Below, piece after piece: positions 1-7,907 of a stretch of 64,000 nt of DNA. Below the pieces are notes generated by a model. That model did no database searches. It was given only the letters and a program-made list of their open reading frames with translations, and had not been told where the DNA came from. The first letter of the stretch is position 1. Every line of letters starts with the position of its first letter. A program made the translations under genes and the position numbers. Source of the stretch: Nitrobacteraceae bacterium AZCC 1564 (GTDB taxonomy: Bacteria > Pseudomonadota > Alphaproteobacteria > Rhizobiales > Xanthobacteraceae); assembly GCA_036924835.1 (NCBI GenBank), contig JBAGRR010000001.1, forward strand, positions 1,922,001-1,986,000. Reading direction: 5' to 3'.

Positions 1-7
1 CTCTCTT

Positions 8-205
8 ATGACATCTCGTCAAAAGGATGCCGGGCCCGATTCGAAAAAAACCAACCGTATATTCATGCGGGATAATGTTTTTCTGCAACGCCGTTTCTGG
101 AAATCGTGCCATCACGCGGCCGTGGGTTGCGAAACGGCCCAATTTGTGGCCTGTCTGACACGTTCGCGCCAATCGTCACACGCCAAGCTACAGTCCTTCT
201 GCTGA
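8..205 (+). CDS. possible small cysteine-containing protein, unrecognised
   Basis: A 65-codon reading frame with four cysteines (residues 34, 41, 49 and 65) and a His-His pair. I do not recognise a family. In favour of a real gene: the stop codon is only 5 nt before a strong hairpin with a T-run (211-232), the arrangement expected at the end of a transcript. Against it: no clear ribosome binding site is visible because the frame starts almost at the window edge, and the composition is not distinctive. The same stretch could simply be the leader of the downstream L,D-transpeptidase gene. Confidence 0.25.
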   Translation: MTSRQKDAGPDSKKTNRIFMRDNVFLQRRFWKSCHHAAVGCETAQFVACLTRSRQSSHAKLQSFC

Positions 206-210
206 TATTT

Positions 211-232
211 CCGGCCCGTCGGCCGGCTTTTT
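211..232 (+). terminator. rho-independent terminator-like hairpin before the L,D-transpeptidase gene
   Basis: A 6-bp GC-only stem CCGGCC/GGCCGG closes a CGTC loop and is followed by C and five T. It ends only 12 nt before the chosen start of the L,D-transpeptidase gene, so it either ends an upstream transcript or acts as an attenuator in the leader of that gene. Confidence 0.6.
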
Positions 233-244
233 ATGGGGATTCTG

Positions 245-811
245 ATGACGCGCCTTTTAACCGTTGTCGTAACTGCCGCGACCCTCGTTGCCGGCACGGG
301 GGTCGCCACAGCGGACCCGGAATTTAACCCCTTCTTCCAGCTCTTCGGCGGCGGCCCCAGCGGCGCCGGTCCCATTCCCCGCACAACCGTCGATTTTCCG
401 AACAACTATGCCCCCGGTACGATTATCATAAATACCAAGGAACGGCGGCTTTACCTGATCCAGAGCAATGGTCAGGCCTTACGTTATGGCATCGGCGTCG
501 GCCGCGATGGCTTCCGCTGGGGCGGTGTCCACCGCGTTAGCGCCAAGAAGGAATGGCCGAGCTGGACCCCGCCTGCACAGATGCTGCGCCGCCGCCCCGA
601 TCTGCCGCGCCATATGGTCGGCGGTCCGGATAACCCGCTCGGCGCGCGTGCCATATATCTCGGCTCAACGCTTTATCGCATTCATGGCTCGAACGAACCT
701 GAGACCATTGGACAAGCCGTCTCCTCAGGCTGCTTCCGCATGGTCAATGAGGACGTGATCGATCTCTACAATCGTGTGCGTGTCGGAGCGACAGTTATCG
801 TCAAGAACTGA
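245..811 (+). CDS. L,D-transpeptidase (YkuD/ErfK family), exported
   Basis: Predicted periplasmic peptidoglycan cross-linking enzyme that forms 3-3 peptide bridges or attaches proteins to the wall. Residues 1-24 from this start form a signal peptide (hydrophobic stretch, then ATADP). The YkuD domain fills the rest, and its catalytic signature is complete: a His in IHGS followed by SSGCFRM, where the Cys is the nucleophile and the Arg binds substrate. At 188 residues it fits the short rhizobial ErfK proteins. The start at 245 is preferred because GGGG lies 6 nt upstream; an in-frame ATG at 233 abuts the T-run of a terminator-like hairpin. A strong terminator follows at 831-856, so it is probably a single-gene transcript. 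Confidence 0.92.
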   Translation: MTRLLTVVVTAATLVAGTGVATADPEFNPFFQLFGGGPSGAGPIPRTTVDFPNNYAPGTIIINTKERRLYLIQSNGQALRYGIGVGRDGFRWGGVHRVSAKKEWPSWTPPAQMLRRRPDLPRHMVGGPDNPLGARAIYLGSTLYRIHGSNEPETIGQAVSSGCFRMVNEDVIDLYNRVRVGATVIVKN

Positions 812-830
812 CAGCATGGAACAAGAGAAG

Positions 831-856
831 GGCCGGCCGTCGTGCCGGCCTTTTTT
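831..856 (+). terminator. rho-independent terminator of the L,D-transpeptidase gene
   Basis: A GGCCGGC/GCCGGCC stem of 7 bp with a 6-nt loop is followed directly by six T. It lies 20 nt after the stop codon. Confidence 0.85.
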
Positions 857-920
857 CGCTTTCAGGAATGCAATAGTCGCTCTTGCACACGGTCACGAGT
901 TGCGGCTACCTCCACCAGAA

Positions 921-1745
921 ATGCAAATCCTTTCACCGCTCTGGCGAATTGCGTTCGGCTTCGCGGCCACGTTGTGTGCTGCCGCGCTTGCCGCTGCCAT
1001 TTCACACTCAGCTTGCGCAGATCCTGCGGGTACCGTCGCCCGGCAACACAGCGACAAAAAGGCGTTCACAGATACCCAGATCATCGAAGGCTTCATGAAA
1101 ACTGCCTTCGGCGCAGAATACCATCTCGCCGGCCGTGTCGACAGAATTCGCAAATACCACATGCCGGTCCGCGTCTTTATCGACGGCTCCCACCGCATCG
1201 ACCGGCGCACGCAGGTCGGCAAGGTGATCAACGATATCGCCAAGCGCGTGCAGCACCTTGATATCGCTGTTACAAACAAACGCGACGACGCCAATACCAT
1301 CATTACGCTGGTGCGCGACCGCGATCTGCAGAAAACGATCACCTCGTTCTATGGTGCAGAGAAAGCCAAAGAGATTAAGGAATCCCTTGATCCTCAGTGC
1401 TTATCGGGCTTCCGCAAGAACGATGAATACGAAATTCAGCGCTCCGATGTCATTCTGACTGTCGATAGCAGCGACTTTGTCTTCCACGATTGCGCTTACG
1501 AAGAATTGCTGCAGTCACTGGGACCGATCAACGACACGAACTCGGTCCCGTGGACCATGTTCAATGACGATGTGTCGATGGGCTTCTTTGATATCTACGA
1601 CCAGTACATTATGAATATTCTTTATGATCCGCGCATCAGGGCCGGAATGACTGTCGATGAGGTACGCGCAATTTTGCCGGAAATTCTGCCGGACGTGCGG
1701 TCCTGGGTCGCCAAGACCAATCATCTACCTTTGCCGCCGCAGTAG
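921..1745 (+). CDS. DUF2927 family exported protein
   Basis: A 274-residue protein of unknown function. The N-terminus (residues 1-36) has a hydrophobic segment ending in SACADP, consistent with a signal peptide, so it is probably periplasmic or lipid-facing. The remainder matches my recollection of DUF2927: an alternating alpha/beta domain with a conserved Arg-rich strand (VRVFIDG), a Cys pair region around PQCLSG and HDCAYEE, and a C-terminal helix built on GMTVDEVRAILP. The open frame continues upstream into the L,D-transpeptidase gene, but the ATG at 921 is chosen because it places the signal peptide at the N-terminus and lies after the preceding terminator. A hairpin follows the stop. 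No substrate can be inferred. Confidence 0.75.
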   Translation: MQILSPLWRIAFGFAATLCAAALAAAISHSACADPAGTVARQHSDKKAFTDTQIIEGFMKTAFGAEYHLAGRVDRIRKYHMPVRVFIDGSHRIDRRTQVGKVINDIAKRVQHLDIAVTNKRDDANTIITLVRDRDLQKTITSFYGAEKAKEIKESLDPQCLSGFRKNDEYEIQRSDVILTVDSSDFVFHDCAYEELLQSLGPINDTNSVPWTMFNDDVSMGFFDIYDQYIMNILYDPRIRAGMTVDEVRAILPEILPDVRSWVAKTNHLPLPPQ

Positions 1746-1751
1746 AGCCCA

Positions 1752-1776
1752 GAAGGCCGCTTGACAGTCGGCCTTC
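1752..1776. terminator. hairpin between convergent DUF2927 and acyl-CoA dehydrogenase genes
   Basis: An 8-bp stem GAAGGCCG/CGGCCTTC with a 9-nt loop sits just after the DUF2927 stop codon. The T-tract is poor (CTTG), so it is a weak or bidirectional terminator. Confidence 0.5.
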
Positions 1777-1827
1777 CTTGCTGATCAGCGCGAGCCGATC
1801 CTCCGTTAAACCGGGGCAGCGTAAACA

Positions 1828-3000
1828 CTACGACGACTTATCAAAAAGCTCCCGTCCGATCAGCATGCGGCGGATTTCACTGGTGCCCGCGCCGATCTCA
1901 TAGAGCTTGGCATCACGAAGCAGCCGCCCAGTCGGATAGTCATTGATATAACCATTGCCGCCGAGCAACTGGATCGCATCCAGTGCACATTGCGTGGCGC
2001 GCTCAGCCGCATAAAGAATGGCACCGGCAGCATCCTCCCGCGTCGTCTCACCGCGATCGCACGCCTTTGCCACGGCATATACATACGCCCGCGACGCATT
2101 CATCGCGACGTACATATCCGCCACCTTGCCCTGCACGAGCTGGAAGTTGCCGATCGGCTGGCCGAACTGTTTGCGCTCATGGATATAAGGCATCACGACA
2201 TCAAGGCATGCTTGCATGATGCCGAGCGGACCGGCGGCCAGCACGGCGCGCTCATAGTCGAGCCCCGACATCAGGACGTTAACGCCACGCCCTACCTGAC
2301 CGAGCACATTCTCCTCGGGGACTTCGCAATCCTCAAACACCAGCTCTGCAGTATCGGACCCGCGCATACCGAGCTTGTCCAGCTTCTGCGCCGTGGAGAA
2401 TCCCTTCATGCCTTTTTCAATGATGAATGCAGTCATCCCCCGCGGGCCGGCGGATGGATCGGTCTTGGCATAAACGACCAGCGTCTCAGCGACCGGGCCG
2501 TTGGTGATCCACATCTTGCCGCCGTTGATGATGTAGCGATCTCCCTTTTTGTCGGCGCGCGTTTTCATCGACACGACGTCGGACCCTGCGCCAGGCTCGG
2601 ACATCGCCAGCGCGCCGACATGTTCTCCAGAGATCAGCTTCGGAAGGTATTTTCGTTTCTGCGCCTCGTTGCCATTGCGGCGGATCTGATTGACGCAGAG
2701 ATTTGAGTGCGCGCCATAGGAGAGCCCAACCGCCGCAGAGGCGCGGGAGATTTCTTCGAGCGCGACGCAGTGTTCAAGATATCCCAGTCCGGAGCCGCCA
2801 TACTCTTCCTCGACGGTAATGCCATGCAAGCCGAGCGCACCTAGCTTGGGCCACAGGTCGCGCGGGAATTGGTTGCTCTTGTCAATTTCGTCAGCGCGCG
2901 GCGCAATCTCGTTGGATGAAAAATCGCGGACCGTCTCGCGGATCGCATCGGCTGTTTCGCCAAGGTCGAAATTGAAAACACTGTGGGCATTCGGAATCAT
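1828..3000 (-). CDS. ivd: isovaleryl-CoA dehydrogenase
   Basis: Flavoprotein that oxidises isovaleryl-CoA to 3-methylcrotonyl-CoA in leucine breakdown, passing electrons to ETF. The 390-residue length is the family norm. Visible landmarks are the FAD/substrate motif SEPGAGSD (residues 134-141), WITNGP, the helix-G motif [15 protein letters not shown] and the C-terminal [12 protein letters not shown]. The helix-G glutamate (E250) is the catalytic base position specific to isovaleryl- and long-chain dehydrogenases, and Gly/Ala replaces the usual Glu near the C-terminus; this supports the specific assignment. The frame stays open further upstream, but that part runs through a palindromic repeat; the ATG at 3000 has GGGAGAGAG just upstream. 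No leucine-pathway partner genes are adjacent in this window. Confidence 0.9.
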   Translation of the reverse strand: MIPNAHSVFNFDLGETADAIRETVRDFSSNEIAPRADEIDKSNQFPRDLWPKLGALGLHGITVEEEYGGSGLGYLEHCVALEEISRASAAVGLSYGAHSNLCVNQIRRNGNEAQKRKYLPKLISGEHVGALAMSEPGAGSDVVSMKTRADKKGDRYIINGGKMWITNGPVAETLVVYAKTDPSAGPRGMTAFIIEKGMKGFSTAQKLDKLGMRGSDTAELVFEDCEVPEENVLGQVGRGVNVLMSGLDYERAVLAAGPLGIMQACLDVVMPYIHERKQFGQPIGNFQLVQGKVADMYVAMNASRAYVYAVAKACDRGETTREDAAGAILYAAERATQCALDAIQLLGGNGYINDYPTGRLLRDAKLYEIGAGTSEIRRMLIGRELFDKSS

Positions 3001-3025
3001 GTCTCTCTCCCCGGGCGGGTTTGGC

Positions 3026-3100
3026 GCTAGTGTCCCGTCTCCGAATAACCGCAATTTGCGGCGCGCTCGCACGGTTATTCGGAGACGAAAGGACACTAGC
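3026..3100. repeat. palindromic intergenic element with CTAG ends (element D)
   Basis: An inverted repeat with arms at 3026-3051 and 3072-3100. The inner arms CGTCTCCGAATAACCG and their complement match perfectly over 16 bp; the outer arms GCTAGTGTCC/GGACACTAGC match over 10 bp, with three unpaired A. It lies upstream of the isovaleryl-CoA dehydrogenase start, in the leader or promoter region. Confidence 0.85.
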
Positions 3101-3111
3101 AAAATCGAAAA

Positions 3112-3192
3112 GCCAGCGTGGCTTTTGTCTCGCAATTGCCGATGAGTGACCAGCCGCAAGAAAGGTCGGCAATTGCGAGGCGCCACACTGGC
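3112..3192. repeat. palindromic intergenic element (element E)
   Basis: A second inverted repeat only 11 nt after element D. The inner arms CTCGCAATTGCCGA (3129-3142) and its complement (3166-3179) are perfect over 14 bp. The outer arms GCCAGCGTGGC and GCCACACTGGC (3112-3122, 3182-3192) match with one mismatch. Sequence differs from element D, but size (about 80 nt) and architecture are alike. Confidence 0.8.
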
Positions 3193-3410
3193 CAGCCTTG
3201 GTTTGGTGCCGACAATGCCACGCTCGGTGCACCGGGAGAAGAGGCGGAAACGCTTGAAGTCGCTCGTGATGTCACGTAGCGGCTGAAGACGCTCCGTCGG
3301 CCGGCACGGGATGCCGCGCGACTCTTCCCTGACCTTGCGGGTCGATTCGTTAACTGATTTCGCCGCCAGGCGACGTCTTTATTTATGTTGGCGTTGATGT
3401 CGTCGACCCC
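3193..3410. other. non-coding stretch, no feature recognised
   Basis: Between palindrome E and the chemotaxis receptor relic I see no convincing gene on either strand. The stretch may be decayed sequence belonging to the same relic. Confidence 0.5.
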
Positions 3411-3640
3411 TTAGTCGCCACTTGCACGTTCGGCGAAATGCTTTGGGTGGCCCGCGGCCTGCTCCTCGACCGAGGCCGCAATCGCCGCGGAGACTTTCCC
3501 GCCTCTCCTGCACGTGTAGCCTCGATCGTGACGTTGAGAGCCAGCAGATTTGGCTTGCAATGCTGTTGATGACTTCACCACATGGCCGATCTTCTGAGCG
3601 GCAGTTGCCGGATTCCTCAAGCCAGCGCCCGTGGCGTTCA
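3411..3640 (-). pseudogene. relic of a methyl-accepting chemotaxis protein signalling domain
   Basis: Read on the minus strand, three frames together rebuild the highly conserved hairpin tip of a chemotaxis receptor. First AQKIGHVVKS, then after a frameshift INSIASQ, then after another shift LLALNVTIEATRAGEAGK, which is the canonical N-L-L-A-L-N-A-T-I-E-A-A-R-A-G-E-x-G-K core. A deletion then joins it to SAAIAASVEEQAA, which normally lies some 60-70 residues further on. No start codon, ligand domain or membrane segment remains. The order of fragments, two frameshifts and the internal deletion identify it as a dead remnant rather than a gene. It may be the scar of a gene lost from this position. 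Confidence 0.8.
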
Positions 3641-3886
3641 GGAAACCGAGATCGGCCGGATTGATCGTACCATCGTGATTAAATTCGGTGACCGCCGAGC
3701 GATTTATCCAACGCGTTTAGCCTCGCGATAAGATGTTGGAATAATTAGTAAATTTCATGCCTTGGATCTCATTCATGGGCCCCCATTCGGGAACCGCCCT
3801 TTCGAGCGTCACGCGCGCCTTGCTCTCGCCCCCGCCAAGCGCTGTAATTCATCCGGGCCGGACTGCGGATTTAGATCCTACGGAGA

Positions 3887-5164
3887 ATGATGCCGATGCA
3901 CGGGACGATCACAGTTGCCCGCGACGAGCGCCTACGGGCTGCCCGCGAAAAGGCCTACACGACTCCCCTGTCGGAATTTCATCCCGGCCACCCGGAGCTG
4001 TTCCGATCAGACACGCTCTGGCCCTACTTCGAGCGCCTGCGTAACGAGGAGCCTGTTCACTTCTGCTCCACCAGCCCCGTCGGCAACTACTGGTCCGTGA
4101 CCAAGTACAACGACATCATGCATGTCGACACCAATGCCGCGATCTTTTCTTCGGATGTCAGACTTGGCGGCATCATGCTGCGCGACGTGGACGAGCGATA
4201 CCAATGGCCAAGCTTCATCGCGATGGATGAGCCCCAACACGGTCCGCAGCGCAAAACCGTGTCGCCGATGTTCACGCCGACACACCTTGATAAGCTTGCT
4301 GTCCTCATTCGCGAACGCTCTGCGGAGGTGCTCGACAATCTGCCGCGCAATGAGACGTTCAATTGGGTCGAGCGCGTATCGATTGAACTGACGACGCAAA
4401 TGCTCGCCACGCTGTTCGACTTTCCCTGGGAAGATCGACGCAAACTGACGCGATGGTCCGACATCGCGACGGCGCTGCCAAAAAGCATGATCTACGACAG
4501 CGAAGAGCAGCGGCTCGCCGAACTCGGCGAATGCGCCGATTATTTCACGCGGCTGTGGAATGAACGCGTCAACGTCGAGCCGCGCAGCGACCTGATTTCA
4601 ATGATGGCGCACAGCGATGCAACCCGCCATATGGACCGCGACAACCTACTCGGCAATCTCATTCTCCTGATCGTCGGCGGCAACGACACAACGCGGAATT
4701 CGATGACCGGCTCGGTGCTCGCTCTAAACGAAAATCCGGATGAATACGACAAGCTGCGCGCCAACCACGCATTGATCGACAGTTTCGTCCCGGAAGTTAT
4801 TCGCTGGCAGACGCCGCTGGCCCATATGCGACGGACCGCACTGCAAGATACCGAACTTGGTGGAAAGTTGATCAAGAAGGGGGATCGCGTCGTGATGTGG
4901 TATGTCTCGGGCAACCGCGATAGCGAGGTCATCGAGAACGCAGACAGCTTCATCATCGATCGCGCCCGGCCGCGCACGCACATGTCGTTCGGCTTCGGCA
5001 TTCATCGCTGCGTCGGCATGCGGCTCGCCGAACTTCAGCTCAAGATTATCTGGGAAGAAATCCTGAAACGCTTTGACAATATCGAGGTTGTCGGCGAACC
5101 GAAGCGCGTGTATTCGAGCTTCGTGAAGGGTTATGAAACCCTGCCGGTTCGCATCAATGCGTAA
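3887..5164 (+). CDS. cytochrome P450, CYP153 family (alkane/fatty acid terminal hydroxylase type)
   Basis: Soluble class I P450 of 425 residues. Key sites: I-helix GGNDTTRNS (oxygen activation), K-helix EVIRW (ExxR), and heme-binding FGFGIHRCVG with Cys375 as the axial ligand. Several stretches are typical of CYP153: FNWVERVS, the block IRWQTPLAHMRR, DRVVMWYVSGNRD, and the end FDNIEVVGEP. Known CYP153 enzymes hydroxylate the terminal carbon of medium-chain alkanes, alcohols or fatty acids and need a ferredoxin and ferredoxin reductase. Neither partner gene is in this window. It heads a plus-strand operon with CoA-handling genes, with only 15 nt to the next gene. GGAG lies immediately before the first ATG, so initiation at 3890 or 3896 is possible. 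Confidence 0.9.
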   Translation: MMPMHGTITVARDERLRAAREKAYTTPLSEFHPGHPELFRSDTLWPYFERLRNEEPVHFCSTSPVGNYWSVTKYNDIMHVDTNAAIFSSDVRLGGIMLRDVDERYQWPSFIAMDEPQHGPQRKTVSPMFTPTHLDKLAVLIRERSAEVLDNLPRNETFNWVERVSIELTTQMLATLFDFPWEDRRKLTRWSDIATALPKSMIYDSEEQRLAELGECADYFTRLWNERVNVEPRSDLISMMAHSDATRHMDRDNLLGNLILLIVGGNDTTRNSMTGSVLALNENPDEYDKLRANHALIDSFVPEVIRWQTPLAHMRRTALQDTELGGKLIKKGDRVVMWYVSGNRDSEVIENADSFIIDRARPRTHMSFGFGIHRCVGMRLAELQLKIIWEEILKRFDNIEVVGEPKRVYSSFVKGYETLPVRINA

Positions 5165-5179
5165 GATCAGGACCTGAAT

Positions 5180-5614
5180 GTGAGCACATTAAATCCGCCA
5201 GAACTGGCGGAGAAAGTTATCAACCAGGGATTTACAAAGGCAGCGGGCGTTCGCGTGGTTCATCTTGAACCGGGCAAGGTCGAACTGGCACTGCCCCGCC
5301 GGGAAGATCTACTGCAATTCGCCGGGCACTTCCACGGCGGCGTGATCGCCGCACTTGCGGATCAGGCTGCCGGCATGGCGGTGACGAGCAAGCTTCCCCG
5401 AGGGAAGATCGGCGTCACTGTCGAGTTCAAGGTCAACTTTCTGGCCTCCGCCGACGGAGGTGAAATCATCGCCAGAGCGGAGGCCATTCAGGTCGGCGGC
5501 ACCATCGGGGTGGCCACGATCGAGGTATTCACCAAGAATGAAAATTCAGAACGCAGATGTGCGTTCGGCACGGCTACCATGCGGGCCGTCGATCTGCCAA
5601 AACCATTCACATGA
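5180..5614 (+). CDS. PaaI-family hotdog thioesterase
   Basis: Predicted acyl-CoA thioesterase of 144 residues with a single hotdog domain. The diagnostic segment GHFHGGVIAALADQAAGMA carries the HGG motif at the start of the long central helix and the acidic residue (Asp) used by PaaI-type enzymes to activate water. It starts with GTG 15 nt after the P450 stop; an ATG two bases upstream is followed directly by a stop in its own frame. Its 3' end overlaps the start of the acyl-CoA dehydrogenase (ATGA), so translation is coupled. In context it probably releases free acid from a CoA intermediate of the same pathway, or protects the CoA pool. The substrate cannot be read from the sequence. Confidence 0.85.
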   Translation: MSTLNPPELAEKVINQGFTKAAGVRVVHLEPGKVELALPRREDLLQFAGHFHGGVIAALADQAAGMAVTSKLPRGKIGVTVEFKVNFLASADGGEIIARAEAIQVGGTIGVATIEVFTKNENSERRCAFGTATMRAVDLPKPFT

Positions 5615-6780
5615 CACAGACAGAACCCAACGATTTTTCCGACATCCGTGAATCAGTTGCGAAGCTTTGCGCGCAGTTTCCCGGTGAATATTGGCGCAAG
5701 CTCGACCGCGAAATGGCGTATCCGCAGGAGTTCGTCAAAGCGCTGATCGACGCCGGCTATCTCTCCGTCCTCATCCCCGAAGAATATGGCGGTGCAGGGC
5801 TGAAGCTTTCAGCGGCAGCCGCGATCATGGAGGAAATCCAGCTTTCCGGATGCAACGGCGGCGCCTGTCACGCGCAAATGTACACGATGGGTGTGCTGCT
5901 GCGGCACGGTAGCGATGCCCAGCGCGCGAAATGGCTACCGAGAATCGCGAGCGGCGAGCTGCGTCTGCAGGCGTTTGGCGTGACTGAGCCGACCAGCGGC
6001 ACCGACACCTCCTCGCTGAAGACCTTTGCCAAACGCGAAGGCAATGGCGACTACGTCGTCAACGGCCAGAAGATCTGGACCAGCCGCGCGGAATACTCCG
6101 ACCTGATGATCCTGCTGGCGCGCACCACACCGAAGGACCAGGCTGCAAAGCGCACGGATGGCCTGTCGGTCTTTCTGGTCGATATGCAGGAAGCGAAGAA
6201 GGCCGGCGGACTTTCGATCCGGCCGATCCGCACCATGATGAACCACTCCACGACGGAGGTATTTTTCGACAATCTGCGTGTGCCCGCTGAAAATCTGATC
6301 GGCGAAGAAGGCAAGGGCTTCCGCTACATTCTCTCCGGCATGAACGCCGAGCGCATTCTGATCGCCAGCGAATGTGTCGGCGATGCGAAGTGGTTCATTA
6401 ACAAGGCCAGCGCTTATGCCAAGGAGCGCTCGGTGTTCGGCCGACCGATCGGCCAGAACCAGGGCATCCAGTTTCCGATCGCCAAGGCCTACGCGAACAT
6501 GCGTGCTGCCGAGTTGATGGTAAGGGAAGCAACGCGCCTCTATGAGGCCGGCAAGGATTGCGGCGCCGAAGCCAACATGGCGAAAATGCTGGCAGCCGAT
6601 GCGTCCTGGGAAGCGGCCAACGCCTGCGTGCAGACCCACGGCGGTTTCGGTTTCGCGGAAGAATATGACGTCGAGCGGAAGTTCCGCGAGACTCGGCTTT
6701 ATTCCGTTGCGCCGATCTCCACCAACCTCATTCTGTCGTTCCTCGCCGAGCATGTCTTGGGCATGCCGCGCTCCTATTGA
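5611..6780 (+). CDS. acyl-CoA dehydrogenase with helix-G catalytic Glu
   Basis: FAD-dependent acyl-CoA dehydrogenase of 389 residues. Conserved parts are EEYGGAG, the substrate/FAD loop VTEPTSGTD (124-132), KIWTSRAE, and THGGFGFAEEYDVER. Near the C-terminus the usual Y-E-G-T catalytic segment is replaced by YSVAPIS, so the common Glu base is absent. Instead, helix G contains MNAERILIASE with Glu247 in the position used by isovaleryl- and long-chain dehydrogenases. This family often sits beside CaiB-type transferases in rhizobial genomes and its substrates are mostly unknown. It overlaps the thioesterase by 4 nt, and the CoA-transferase starts 8 nt after its stop. The ATG at 5611 is chosen over an upstream in-frame ATG inside the thioesterase gene. 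Confidence 0.9.
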   Translation: MTQTEPNDFSDIRESVAKLCAQFPGEYWRKLDREMAYPQEFVKALIDAGYLSVLIPEEYGGAGLKLSAAAAIMEEIQLSGCNGGACHAQMYTMGVLLRHGSDAQRAKWLPRIASGELRLQAFGVTEPTSGTDTSSLKTFAKREGNGDYVVNGQKIWTSRAEYSDLMILLARTTPKDQAAKRTDGLSVFLVDMQEAKKAGGLSIRPIRTMMNHSTTEVFFDNLRVPAENLIGEEGKGFRYILSGMNAERILIASECVGDAKWFINKASAYAKERSVFGRPIGQNQGIQFPIAKAYANMRAAELMVREATRLYEAGKDCGAEANMAKMLAADASWEAANACVQTHGGFGFAEEYDVERKFRETRLYSVAPISTNLILSFLAEHVLGMPRSY

Positions 6781-6788
6781 GACCGTCC

Positions 6789-7907
6789 ATGCTGCCGCTT
6801 GAAGGATTGACCGTTATTGCCGTCGAACAGGCGGTCGCAGCTCCGTTCTGCACATCGCGGCTCGCGGATGCTGGTGCCACGGTCTTCAAGGTCGAACGCC
6901 CCGAGGGTGACTTCGCGCGCGGCTACGATGCAGCGGCTAAAGGGCAGAGCAGCTACTTCGTCTGGCTCAATCGCGGCAAGAAATCCGTCGTCATCGATCT
7001 TGCGACCGACGAAGGCCGCAAGACACTGGAAAAGCTGATCGCCGGTGCCGATGTGCTGGTGCAGAATCTCAAGCCGGGATCGATGGATCGTCTCGGCTTT
7101 TCCCGCGAACGTCTGCGCAAAGACTATCCAGCGCTGATCTGCTGCACCATCAGCGGCTACGGCGACGATGGCCCCTATGCGGAGCGCAAAGCGTACGACC
7201 TTCTGATCCAGGCCGAGAGTGGCCTGGCATCCATCACTGGTGGTCCGGAAACTCCGGCGCGGGTCGGCCTGTCCATTGTCGATATCGCGACCGGCGCGAC
7301 AGCCCACGCCGCAATCCTCGAAGCACTGATCGCCCGCTCCCGCACCGGCCAGGGCGCCGACATCCGCATCTCTATGTTTGATGTGATGGCGGACTGGCTG
7401 ACGGTGCCGCTCTTGAACGCGGAAAACGGCAACACGCCAAAGCGGATGGGCCTCGCTCATACGTCGATTGCGCCCTACGGCGTATTTCGCTCAAAGGATG
7501 GCCGCGACATTCTGATCTCGATCCAGAGCGAGCGGGAATGGAAGAAGCTCACCGCCGATGTTATGTCGATGCCGGATCTTCCGAACGATCCACGTTTTGC
7601 CAATGGCGTTGAACGGGTCCGCAACCGCGCGCTCACCGACAAAACCGTTGGCGATGTATTTGCCAGCATGACGCGCGATGAGCTTCTCAAGCGGCTGACG
7701 GATGCGGACATCGCCTTCGCGGAAGTCAACACTATGAGCGATCTTTCGGTGCATCCGCATCTGCGGCGCATTGAAGTGGATACGCCGAACGGCCCCGTCT
7801 CATATCCCGCACCGGCGGCGATCGTCATGGGCGAAACGCGCCATTATGGAGCTGTGCCTCCGGTCGGCAACGCGACTGATAAAATCGCAAGCGGAACGAA
7901 ATCATGA
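6789..7907 (+). CDS. CaiB/BaiF family CoA-transferase (class III)
   Basis: Predicted to move CoA between carboxylic acids. The N-terminal Rossmann part carries PLEGLTVIAVEQAVAAPF and the conserved NRGKKSVVIDL; the catalytic aspartate of the family is Asp137 in KAYDLLIQAESGL, which forms the aspartyl-CoA anhydride. Length (372 residues) is usual. Proteins of this type beside a FAS1/MaoC-like hydratase include the mesaconyl-CoA C1-C4 CoA transferase (Mct) of the 3-hydroxypropionate cycle and itaconate or methylsuccinate-type transferases; which applies here is not decidable. A TTG at 6777 is an alternative start. It overlaps the next gene by 4 nt. Confidence 0.85.
   Translation: MLPLEGLTVIAVEQAVAAPFCTSRLADAGATVFKVERPEGDFARGYDAAAKGQSSYFVWLNRGKKSVVIDLATDEGRKTLEKLIAGADVLVQNLKPGSMDRLGFSRERLRKDYPALICCTISGYGDDGPYAERKAYDLLIQAESGLASITGGPETPARVGLSIVDIATGATAHAAILEALIARSRTGQGADIRISMFDVMADWLTVPLLNAENGNTPKRMGLAHTSIAPYGVFRSKDGRDILISIQSEREWKKLTADVMSMPDLPNDPRFANGVERVRNRALTDKTVGDVFASMTRDELLKRLTDADIAFAEVNTMSDLSVHPHLRRIEVDTPNGPVSYPAPAAIVMGETRHYGAVPPVGNATDKIASGTKS

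Noticed and set aside
5935-6753. 272-codon minus-strand open frame
   Set aside because: Antisense to the acyl-CoA dehydrogenase of the CYP153 operon. No domain seen.
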